Of a DNA stretch of 64,000 nucleotides, positions 12,740-24,762 are shown one piece after another. Source of the DNA: Bugula neritina (taxonomy: Eukaryota; Bryozoa; Gymnolaemata; Cheilostomatida; Bugulidae); assembly GCA_964035545.1 (NCBI GenBank), contig OZ037765.1:35291504-35355503 (forward strand), written 5' to 3'. The notes beneath the pieces are model-generated. The model made no database searches. It was not told the DNA's origin and saw nothing but the letters and a program-made list of their open reading frames with translations. The number at the start of each line of letters is the position of its first letter. The stretch's first letter is position 1. The translations under genes and the position numbers were made by a program.

Positions 12740-12830
12740 GTGTCGAGAGCACCCAGTGATGCTTGTAATGTAGTGGTGAGTGCGCCTGCTTGCAGGCTGA
12801 AGGTCTCAGCATGATTCAAAGTTTTTTAGC
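12740..12830 (+). mobile_element. Possible tRNA-derived SINE head, second copy
   Basis: The segment has an A-box-like part (TGTAGTGGTGAGTGCGCC) followed by a B-box-like ATGATTCAAAG. It resembles 8868-8932 in the same orientation. It flanks the right side of the 3.66-kb inverted-repeat element, as the other copy flanks the left side, so the two may be one SINE family or part of the outer structure of a larger element. Confidence 0.3.
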
Positions 12831-13807
12831 GGTCAAATTCTTTTTTGTGCTCTTATTCAGCATCTTTGAGTGCATGTTCTCAAAAAATGTTATGGGATCT
12901 ACAACAAAAGATAAAAGTTGGTAATATTTAGATTGTATTAGTATGAACAGTAAACATTTGGTTAAGATATACAATCACAAGCAGCGTAAATAAATTAAGT
13001 TCAACTTTAAAGAAGCTGAAGTCTAAGGCCAAAACTAATAGTATCAATGATGTTAGCTATGAATCTTTCAGCATATTATTTTCAGCACCACCGTACCAAT
13101 CGTTTGACTCTGAATAACCATACAGGCTTTGGCAAACTTATGATCATTATGTTGCGTAGGGTTTGGGTTAGTTTGAGCTTATCAAAATTTAGTAACAATT
13201 TTGGCCATCATTTTATTTTACTTCTTTCTTAATTACAAATGCAAGAGCTGTTGGGCATAATTAGTTTAGTTAATGGAAGCTTCTCTGCATTAAAATTATC
13301 TCAATTTAAGTTAGATTCAGCATTTTATATGGACCCCTCATATCAAGATAACAGATATTGATAAGTTTCAGTATGTCTATAAATTGAAAAACAAATAAAG
13401 TACTACCAAGAAAAATATTGCTACATAAACATGTTTTTATATTTAATTGTGCTGTGCAAAGACAAATAAAAGAATAAACTGGTAGCACGGAAGTTAATAA
13501 AAGATTTTGCCAACTCACCACTAATATTCATATTGGCTTTTTGGTACTTATCTATAAAACAAGAAGCTAGCTTGGCAGCTGCTTAAGGCTAATAACTACT
13601 TGTAGGCTGCTAAACTGCATTATTAACAATACTTCTACAAGGGGGGGGGGAATTCAAATTAATGAATTTAGCACAAATTGCTAGAAGGTGAAGTGGAAAT
13701 AAAACGATAAATTTTTTGAAAATAGATCGTTACAGGAAAACTTCGTATCAAATTGATATAGGAATAGAGTAGTTTGGGAAATATCAGTCAATGTGGTCTC
13801 TTAAAAG

Positions 13808-14774
13808 TTATAGTTGCACAAATTCAATTATCTGTCTACAGCAATAGTCATACTGCACAGGATAGTTAAGGGCATCCTCACTAAGAATATCATAAATTTC
13901 TCTCAAAATGTAGTTTGGGTTCTTGAATAATATTGCTCTGCGGGTGGCATGCGTGTTGCCTACTTCTAATTGTTTAGCCTAAGATTAAACTACAACCAAT
14001 AAGCAGCAACCTTCGTTAGGGCTGCGTTATCTATCAACATTCCATTATTGGTGCTACATAAACAAAGTACAAAGCAAGCTATTCATTATAGCCTGCCAGC
14101 TAGCTAGCCTGTAATTATTATGTAGGCGCCAATATCTTCTCATCCCTACGTGCTCAGTGAAGCGTGAAGCGCTGCGCGCTGCTAGTTTCTTATGAGAAAA
14201 TATGGCATTTTCAGTGTATAAGTCACCAATTTATGAGCAATCTAGCAGAGTTATTAAAAAAAGAAAAAAACTTACACTGGAGAAATATCTCAGGATTCCA
14301 GCAGTGCAATTTTTATTCAGATATCATGCTTTGCTGCTGAGATATTTTACTGGTACTGAAAAGTCAGCTTTTCAGGCAAAATTGGCCAAAATTCGGCAGT
14401 TTTTTGTCTATAACTTCGCAAAAAAAATGAAAATTGAAATTTCCAAAAAACTTACACTGGAGAAAAAGAAGATCTACAACATAGTTTTGAAATTTTGACT
14501 CTAGCACAATTAGGTGATATTTTATTTTACTGGTACTGAATTCTTATATGATTACAATGCAAACCTCAGCAAGGCAGTTGCAGCTAAAAGGTTGCCCTTA
14601 ACTATCCTGTGTGTCATTGTGATATAAAATGACAACATTAAGCAAATGATTGAGCTTACCTTTTGCTGCAATGACAACTTCAGTTCCTAACTCTGAAAGA
14701 AAGTGATCATCTTCTATCTCTGAGAGGTAGCTGCAATCTTTACCCATGTGATAAAATGATTCAACGTTTTCCAT
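13808..14774 (-). CDS. Possible two-exon small gene, 90 residues, unknown function
   Basis: Exon 1 (14774-14660) begins with an ATG in good context (CACAACATGG). It encodes 38 residues starting MENVESFYHMGKDCSYLSE and ends at a GTAAGC donor in phase 1. Exon 2 (13965-13808) follows an AATTAG acceptor in matching phase. It encodes NTHATRRAILFKNPNYILRE, then DILSEDALNYPVQYDYCCRQ, and ends with a stop. Codon usage and residue mix look coding, unlike the AT-rich chance frames around it. I recognise no family. It lies within the 8.1-kb TA-flanked transposon, so it could be cargo, a transposase relic, or an older host gene copy. The intron is bounded by an inverted repeat that extends into exon 2. 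Confidence 0.35.
13856..14611. repeat. Inverted repeat pair bounding an intron (possible MITE)
   Basis: CACAGGATAGTTAAGGGCA at 13856-13874 reappears as its reverse complement at 14593-14611. The enclosed 756 bp covers most of the predicted intron and part of exon 2 of the minus-strand gene model. The flanks (GTCATACTG and GTCATTGTG) are similar but not identical, so a target duplication is only suggestive. The interior holds a tandem duplication of about 180 bp around AAACTTACACTGGAG (14267 and 14447). Confidence 0.45.
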
Positions 14775-16257
14775 GTTGTGAGGTTGTTTGGAAGCACAAA
14801 TTCACTGAATCTCAAAGCACAACCTCTTAGTCTGAGCCTCTGGTGTTCACTATGCCGGCAGAATATTTCTTTTGTCAATAGCCGTGAATGAAAACTATGT
14901 GCTGTTATGTAATAACCTTTGTTTTGCTCTTTCGATGCTTGGTAAGCCAGTTTCTTGCCTTTGAATTACAATTTAAATATTTCCTTACTATAGCTCTGTT
15001 ATGCAACATCTTCTTTTGTTCCACCATGTAGTTTACACAAGTTACTTAGGCTTTTGAAGTGGTTCACCTGATCCACAATTGACTATTCAGTAGCTTGTTT
15101 CATTGTTAATTTTAAGCTTCTTGTTTAAAACACATTTGCTGATAACTGAGTACATTGGAGTTTAATGGTGCATCTCCCTGATCTCTCTTTTACACACATT
15201 TTATATTAGTTGGCTTTCCTTTCCATGAATGAAATTGACTAGTGAAGCCTAAACTACCCATGCAAGAGATATGTGCAGTTGAAGTTTTTTGTTGATAAAT
15301 TCAACTCAAGTCTTTGATAAACGGAGTGGGGCGATGTTTAATAGTAGTCTGGTAACAAGCTATTTGAAAATGTCTTGGGTTCAAAAAAATTTCGAAATCA
15401 TAAACAGCTAGTAGGTTGAAGGAGTTTCATTCCACTTATATGCTCCCCAGTTAGGTTGTATTTTTTGTTTTGGTACTAAGTATTATATACCTATATACCG
15501 TTATATAACTTTCATATCAATTGCTAGACATAAAATAACCATTAATATGATATATTTGCAATAATATTTAAATTTTCCCAACTTTGTGTTGAAAGAAAGC
15601 ATTAAATGCATTAATAATAACATTTTTTCAAAAAACAAAAAATATAGAAAGTGCAAAATTAATAGGTTTATGCAGAGCAAAGAAATTTATTTGTGTGCCA
15701 ATTATAAAAAGCAATTGACTCAAATTTTTTTAAATACACATATATTTCAATAGTGTTCAAATAAATTGCACGTAAAATGTATAAATAGCATCTAACTGGG
15801 AAGCACCAATTGAAATGACCCAAATGTAGGGTTCAACTTCATTCTAGCTTCCTATAAAGGTTTGTGATCATCATTAGTGCACATGTGAATGAATAATGTT
15901 GTTAGGTGAACAACTGCCAATTGTTCCATAATTATTATGTAAATAAAATTTTGCTTGAACATATGTAGTTGTAGCATTGATCTTACTTTCTGCTCCTATC
16001 AACTACAGTTTAGCTTCATTCAGACCTAGGGATGATGATTACGTAATACTTGTGAAAAGTAGCCTTGACTTAACAACTAAGTGGTTTCAGAGCTACTACA
16101 AAATATTTTTCAGCTTACACTAATCGGATTAATTTTCAATTTCATCAAAATAAGTGCAGGTCTAACAACTATTAGAGGTGTGGTGCAGGCTATACCGGCA
16201 ATAAAAGGCTCTTTGAACAACTTTAGTGCAAGTGCTGCACTAATATTTCTCTCTGTG

Positions 16258-17490
16258 TACAAACAAATAAGAAAAGTTCTAGATTCAAAACTGAATGGTG
16301 AGAACACAATCAAAGCAATAAACACATGGGCAGTAACAGCAGTGCATTACACAGCTAGAATACTTGACTGAACTGTTTCATGAGCTAAAAAATATGGACT
16401 GAAAGACAAGGAAGCTAATGACAACAAACCGTGCACCCTATCCGAGAGCAGATGTAGGCAGGCTGTATTTTAGCAGAAGGGAAGGCGGTAGAAGAATGTT
16501 GTCAACTGAAAAATTCATAAAGATTGAAAACTGCAGCATGTCAGACTACATAAATATAACATAGACTGATAGAAACACCACACTGAATACCTTCCTAAAA
16601 GACAGAACAGCGGTAGAACTAAATAATGACAAAGTGATAGAAAGAACTGATGAGTGTAAAGAAAAGCTTCACGTGGTCAATACATCAAAATGGTGGAAGA
16701 CATGAAAGCATTTTCCTGGAACTGGTTGAAGTATGGTTGGCTGAAAAAGGAAACAGAAGGACTGCTGACAGCTGCGCAAAATCAACTATTAACTACTAGA
16801 AATTATAAAGTGGCTATGATGAGAGAACAGGGTAGCAAGAAGTGTGGAATGTGTAACGCAAGAGACAAAACTTCGATGCACGTATTGAGTGAGTTTGAGA
16901 AGGTAGCAGAAGGAGAATATAAGAAAAAACACAACCTTTTGGCATTGATAATTTCAATAGTAGTTGTGTGAACTTCGTGGGTTTTAGAAAAGTAAGAATT
17001 GGTACGGCCATCAAGCAGAATAAGTACTGGAAAATGATAATGTGAAAACCTTGTAAGATTTTAGCATACACACTGACGTAGTCATCAAAGTTAGGAGACC
17101 CGATATATTAGTAGTTGACAAGCATAATGCTGAAACAACGATAATTGATATCGGAGTCCCTGTTAACTACAGAGTAAAAGAAAAAAATTCGAAAAGTTAG
17201 GAAAATATCAGAATTTAGCACTAGAATAAACCCGCCTTTGGAAAACATCAAAAAAGTCATCCCGTTGTAACTGGAGCCTTTGAAGCTTTATACAAGATTG
17301 TAGACTGGCTGACACTACTTGGAGTAGCTGAAAACAAATGCTCATTAATTAAGCAGACACCCTTACTATAGGATCAGGATAAGCTCACATCCTGAGGAAA
17401 GTTCTATCCATTTCAGCCTAGTATAACTAGGCCAATGGTAAAAGGTTACACCAGCTAAAAAGCTACGGTCAATCAACAATAATAATAATA
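16258..17490 (+). pseudogene. Decayed LINE, 3' half (same copy as 6470-8125)
   Basis: After the TA duplication the LINE frame resumes with VLDSKLNGENTIKAINTWAV (16276-16335). It continues, with frameshifts, through a tryptophan-rich block (FSWNWLKYGWLKKETEGLL, about 16710-16770), a cysteine/histidine block (CGMCNARDKTSMHVLSE, 16850-16905), RPDILVVDK (about 17098-17124), IIDIGVPVNYRVKEK (17140-17185) and PVVTGAF (17262-17283). This is the usual order of the C-terminal part of this LINE family, with a CCHC-like zinc motif. It ends in an AAT microsatellite tail at about 17472-17490. Confidence 0.85.
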
Positions 17491-17843
17491 TACAACTATA
17501 TTAGTGCAGTTGGTTCTATTATTAGATTAGCATATCGATTATGACTTTTCGATTGCCACCCTGATACTATGAGTAAAATGTAAAAGCATACGTGAAAGTA
17601 TAGATATGATCATAAGTATAAAAATAGGTATAAGTATAAATATAAATATAGGTACAAGTATAAAACGAATGATTATATTATTAATAATATTAGTCAGTGA
17701 TACCTATAACCGTAATGGTTTTTAGACTTACAGTTATCATCAACATTAGCTGAGTAATATGATAGATTAGTTAAAATAATGGTATTCATTATTATATCAT
17801 AGTTATAAGTTATAACTCTAGTCTCTAAAGAGCAACAGCAAGT

Positions 17844-18264
17844 GGGTCATTTTACTTAATTTAGTACACACTGGATATCTTCAGTTTTTGGCTATTTTTC
17901 TCAATTTAGCTGGTAATGAACATGGTCTTTTGGCCAAAACTAGTAAAACACCAATAAATACACCTAAAGAATCAAAGTTATTTTTAATTTTGCTTTATTT
18001 CCTATGTTTTTTCCTAATTATTCAGCTAGTTTTGGTTACGGACCGTTACGGTTTTTTCATAACGGTCGCACATATAGAATATTAAGTGCATATGACAATG
18101 ACCTGTGCTTTAATGTTGGGGAATCCCCTTCCAGCCTTTTCTGTTATGCGTAGTTAAAACCAGCACATAAAAATAGCATGTATAGTAAATTTCAATTGAT
18201 TTTGAGCAAACTTCAATATTAGGTCATAAGTTGCTGGTGTGTACTAAATGAAGTAAACTGACTC
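17844..18264. mobile_element. Foldback MITE, copy 3 with AAGT duplication
   Basis: The left end GGGTCATTTTACTTAATTTA and the reverse complement of the right end (GAGTCAGTTTACTTCATTTA) form the terminal inverted repeat. The flanks are AAGT on both sides (17840-17843 and 18265-18268). The inner sequence TAATGAACATGGTCTTTTGG and AATACACCTAAAGAATCAAA matches copy 1. The middle contains a short inverted pair, ACGGACCGTTACGG and ATAACGGTCG. Confidence 0.75.
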
Positions 18265-18268
18265 AAGT

Positions 18269-19060
18269 GTAATTGGGATATTCATATTAAATTTCATATT
18301 CACATAGTGAAATGTTTATGTTATGAACTAATTTATTCCTTCAACATTTAACTATAAATATGATTAACACTAACTTTGACCAGCAGTATTACTAAAAGAA
18401 GCGTATTACAAATATAAGATAATAAAATTTTAGTAGTAGGACTAATAGTATTACTAGGTCCAGTATTATTCTTGTTATCTTATTCATCATTCATGAGTTA
18501 TCAAATTTAAAATTACTACTTATTAGCATCAGCATATAAAAAGTAAGATCATTAGGAATAATTATCATGAGGTATGATCTATGATTTGCATTATCCATAT
18601 ATAGTTTAATATCAATATGATATATTATTATTGCTGATAGTCTATGTTATAGTTAAATTTATACTTATCTTTACAGTTACCTATAGTAGCACTTATTAGT
18701 TATTTGTGGTAGCCAAACTAATGTTTAATATTAATAAATTAAACTGAGTATCATAAAAGTGTTACTAAGAATTTTAATTATAATCGTAATGGTGATCATA
18801 TTACTTTATTATAATTATTATATTTTATCATTAATGCTAAACTGAGTTAATGTATATACTTTGAGTTTTACTATTACTCATTATATTTACACTTATAGTA
18901 AAACTAAATATGTAAAAGTTATACTTATACTATTATTATTCGTATTTCATTAGACTTACATCTAAGATCGCAGTCCTATTACTGCTACCACTGATACTAG
19001 TACTACAACTAGTACTAGTACTGCTACTAGTACTACTACTACTACTACTAATAGTACCGT

Positions 19061-19104
<44 letters not shown>

Positions 19105-19857
19105 GGTCTACTACTGTACCAGTACAACTACAAACTTTGAAAATAACTGCAAGAAAGGTATGACTTACTCTTTTTCTTAGTCTTACTGTGACTCTCAGTC
19201 GTAATGTAAAATAAAATTGTGAACTGTAAAGTTAAACCCAAGGCTGAAATTTATTTAATTAAATTTAGACAATCTGAATCATTGGCTCAATCCTTGAGTT
19301 TGACTATTACTATTATTATTACTATTAGTGTTACGATTGTGATTATCATTGGCATTATGCCATTATGATTATCATTATGATTGTAATTGTGGTAATTCTT
19401 ATTCTAACATTAATTATAATCATAAATTAAAAGGTAATGATTAATGATAATTATTTTCATTTTGTAATCATAATGATAATCATAATGATGTAAATTTTGA
19501 TGTAAAACCAAAATACTAAAACTAAAAGTAAAAGTTATAAAATTAAATGATAAAATATTATAATGATAATTATTATATTTATTATATTATTATTGAATAT
19601 ATTATTTCATTAGAAAATAGGTTGCAGCTTAGCATGATTAAAATTCAGTAAAAATTAGTTTACCAACAGCAAACATGCATGCGTCTTGTCAACATTCAAT
19701 TCGTAGTGCCATAGCGAAGCTAGATTACTGGTAGTACGACTACTAGAACTACTACTACTAGTGATGGATTACAGATCCTTGGCGATTTTAGCTGTGAGTG
19801 ACCTTCACCTCACATTCTCGTCATGTGCGCGGCATTAGACTAAGTAGTCGTAGAGGG
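18269..19857. other. Cryptically simple AT-rich DNA
   Basis: No gene is visible. The sequence is made of drifting short motifs (TAATAGTAATAG, ATTATCATTATGATT, TACTATTACT) without a stable period. It contains the ACT/AGT trinucleotide array listed separately. Confidence 0.6.
19000..19112. repeat. (ACT)n trinucleotide array
   Basis: Mostly uninterrupted ACT units, densest at 19057-19101, with several imperfect units before. On the minus strand this makes a spurious polyserine frame. Confidence 0.9.
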
Positions 19858-21641
<1,784 letters not shown>

Positions 21642-24600
21642 GTAGAGGGTATGAAGCACTGAGCTGGAAAAGAAAGAATATATTTTAATTATAGGTAATA
21701 CTAATAGTAATATAATTTATGGTAATATATAGGTAATATTATTGAGTTCATTGGTATGGAGTATAGACCTATCACTGATAGTATCAGTATCAACCACCAC
21801 TTACGTACTACTTCAACTTATAACTTACCTTCAACTCAAACTCAAACTGAAACTGCTTGGAATCATTTGTCTTTGATCATATTGGCATTGTCATTGTGAT
21901 TGTAATAACTATTAATATTTTTAGTTCAACATCAATGCCGAACATATTGTAATAACTAATAAGATAATCATAAGGTTGATATATTTTGCTAATACTAATA
22001 CTAATACTAATAGTTATAGTAATAGTTATAGTAATTCAGTGTCACTCTCACTCTGGTGGAGTGAGACTCAGACTTAGAGTTAGAGACAGAGTGAGTCCGA
22101 GTAAGTCTGAGTGTTGGTAATAGTAATAGTCATATAAATTTAAATTATATTTACTTATTTCTAGCAATCACAATGGCAATGCCAATAGTTATAGTAACTT
22201 TCACTTACTCTTAAATCATTGAACCTGAACTAAAAGTAAAATTAAGCATTATGATTATGATTATCATTATGATTATACCTATGATTTTATTATGTTTAAA
22301 TTAAAAATCAATATCATGATAATATCATAGTGATAGACATATTATTGATAAATGATAATATAAAAGTAGTTTGATAAATTATACATTGATTTTGAATTAA
22401 GGTGATACTGATAGTGATACTAGACCGGTACTGAAAGTGTTAGTAATACTAATAGTAATAGTAATAGTCATATAAATTTAAGTTATATTTACTCATTACC
22501 GGCAATCACAATGGCAATAGTAACCTAAACTGTAACAGTAATGGTATGGGTATGTTTGAAATTGTCACTATCAGTATTGCTATGAATCAAAATATAATGC
22601 TATCATACCAATAATTTAAAATAATATTACAAAGCTTAAGTAGCAACTTTTACTTGTACCAGTTTGGAATTTTGAATTATACATATTCTTAGTTAAAGTC
22701 TTCAAGTTTATTGTCAAAATGAACTTGAAATTAAAGACTTAGTAGTAAAAATTAAACTAAGACTGACTGTAAGTGACTAAGATTAAAAATAAGTAATTTT
22801 AAATATCGATTTAGTATTTTTCTTACTCTTTGTCTTAAAATTGACTTTTATTTTGCACCTACTCCTGGTCAATGATCCTTTTTTCTATTTATATTACTAT
22901 TGCTATTAGTATAATTGACTTAAATTTAATAATAGATATGATTATATCTTTATAAATGTGATATTTGATTTTATGAATAGTAATTCGAAAACTCTTTGGT
23001 ATTATTTATTTTTGATCATTGTAGTTATTACCATTATATTTGTATAATAATTATGATTATCAAATTCAATATCGATATTTGTATTATGGTATGGATATCT
23101 GCCTCCGTCCCATGTTCTGTTTTGCAGTGCCTTTTTACATTCACGTCTAGGTTCACATTGCGATGGTCATACTGATAGCACTTGGGGACAGTGATGAGCA
23201 TAATGATTATCACTAATATTAAGATTATCGTTATTAGGATTTAGAATAATTTAATAAACAAGCAACTTAAAACAAATGTTTTTACTAATATACATATTAA
23301 TTACTAATATAAATATACTACTATGAATATTATAATTATTATACTTTACAATTCGAAGTAAGATAATCATAGTACGAACTGGTAAAACTAAATATAAAGT
23401 AAATGTAATAATACTAATAGTAGTTATCCATTCCCCTTTGGTTTCACATACTAATAATTGGAAACCTCTGTCCTAATATTATTTCTATTAATATTGCTCA
23501 AAGTTTGATCCCTATTTAATTTTATAGTTCACTCACCAGCTACATAATTTTATTAAAATACATGTGGTATTGGTTATAGTACTAGTGAAACTTGAAGTTG
23601 AATAGCATGCTTATTACTCACTGCTCTTTGCTTACATTATTAGGGTTACTCTTTAGTCTTAGAGATACCCTAACATAAACTTGAAAGCTGGAGGTAGTAC
23701 TAGTCTAGTGCTGTGTTAATCCTACACTGTTGACTTATCAACACTGTGACTATAATTATGACTTCTAAGTCAAAGTCATTTTCATATAGTAGTAATCACT
23801 ATGACAGACTGAAAGTCAGGAAGACTAAATATAATGGTATAAAGTGTGTAAGAATAAATCATACTTAATCAATTACTTTTAGTTTTGTTACCAGTGTTGG
23901 GTCAACTTTCAGAATAAAGAATAAATATAATTATAAAGATAAATGGATAAAAATTCCAATCATGGTTTAATGTGCCTATTTTAAGCTGTTAATTTAATTA
24001 CTATAATATAAGTGCTCAAAATACAACTTTTGATTTTCATAATTATGTTTTAATTTAATACAGATACCATAGTATCATATACAGTAGAATCAGTTGTATC
24101 TTATTTAATAATGAAGTAACTTATTGGAGCTTTCACAGTTATTAATTATTTACTTGTTAGTCTTTGAACTGGGACAATGTTTGAAACTTGAAGTAGAATG
24201 AAGTTTGATTTCAGTTACCGCAATGGTATCTGCAGTCACAATAGGAATACGCATATAACTATGTTTATATTTGTGAAAAATATATAGTCAAAACTAGATA
24301 AGGTAATAGTAATTATAATTGGTTTCACTTTTAATATATTCTTATAAACTGGAAAATAGACAGAAGCATTTAATCATGAAAGTAAACCTAGTGGAAGTAA
24401 ATCAATTCACTAAGTATAGTAAAATATTTACTATTTAGTAAGTTTATTTACTTTAGTTAATTGTACTTGATTATTTCTGTCGGTTTTTCAGTTGATTTTT
24501 CTACCTTTTGCTATAGCATATCAAACTACCACAAAGTCATGCTTCCGTATTACAATTATAAACATAGTGTTACTGTGTAATGTTATAGTAATGTAATAGT

Positions 24601-24714
24601 TATATTTGGATCATTGTAAGTATTTCTGTTGTTGTACTGATTGATAAATATTTTTTAGCTTGCATGGATATTTGCAACGATCAAGATGTCATTTGAACCT
24701 GGACTGGAATAAAG
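21642..24714. other. Cryptically simple DNA without genes
   Basis: About 3 kb of degenerate three- and six-base motifs, for example ACTAATACTAATACTAATAG (about 21990-22010), GATTATGATTATCATTATG (22250-22275) and a GAGTGAGTCCGAGTAAGTCT-like stretch (22050-22110). No ORF above 60 codons, no terminal repeats and no RNA genes are visible. Confidence 0.6.
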
Positions 24715-24762
24715 ATGGCAAATCGAGAAGCTAGCTACAATTATTCTGCAGAAAGAAACTTG
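24715..24762 (+). CDS. Tentative first coding exon
   Basis: ATG in the context AAAGATGG opens a frame of 16 codons (MANREASYNYSAERNL) that ends at a GTAAGC donor in phase 0. An in-frame TAA lies just upstream, which supports this as the start. It is placed first only because its phase and strand fit the next exon. There is no domain. Confidence 0.33.

Larger units (their letters stand above)
8126..16257. mobile_element. 8.13-kb TA-flanked DNA transposon with 20-bp perfect TIRs
   Basis: The left end (8126-8145) is CACAGAGAGAAATATTAGTG, and the right end (16238-16257) is its exact reverse complement. TA flanks both ends. The element interrupts a LINE reverse-transcriptase ORF between two codons that pair correctly once it is removed, so the boundaries are fixed by two independent signals. 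A TA duplication points to the Tc1/mariner-like (IS630) group or another TA-targeting superfamily. The terminal bases do not match a family I know. I find no transposase with a clear catalytic core inside. Instead there is a subterminal 22-bp minisatellite, nested elements (9068-12730, 9784-10190), other TE fragments, and a possible two-exon minus-strand gene (13808-14774). It is probably a non-autonomous or decayed element that later collected insertions. Confidence 0.75.

Noticed and set aside
18936-19127. Polyserine frame on the minus strand
   Set aside because: Translation of an (ACT)n array, not a gene.
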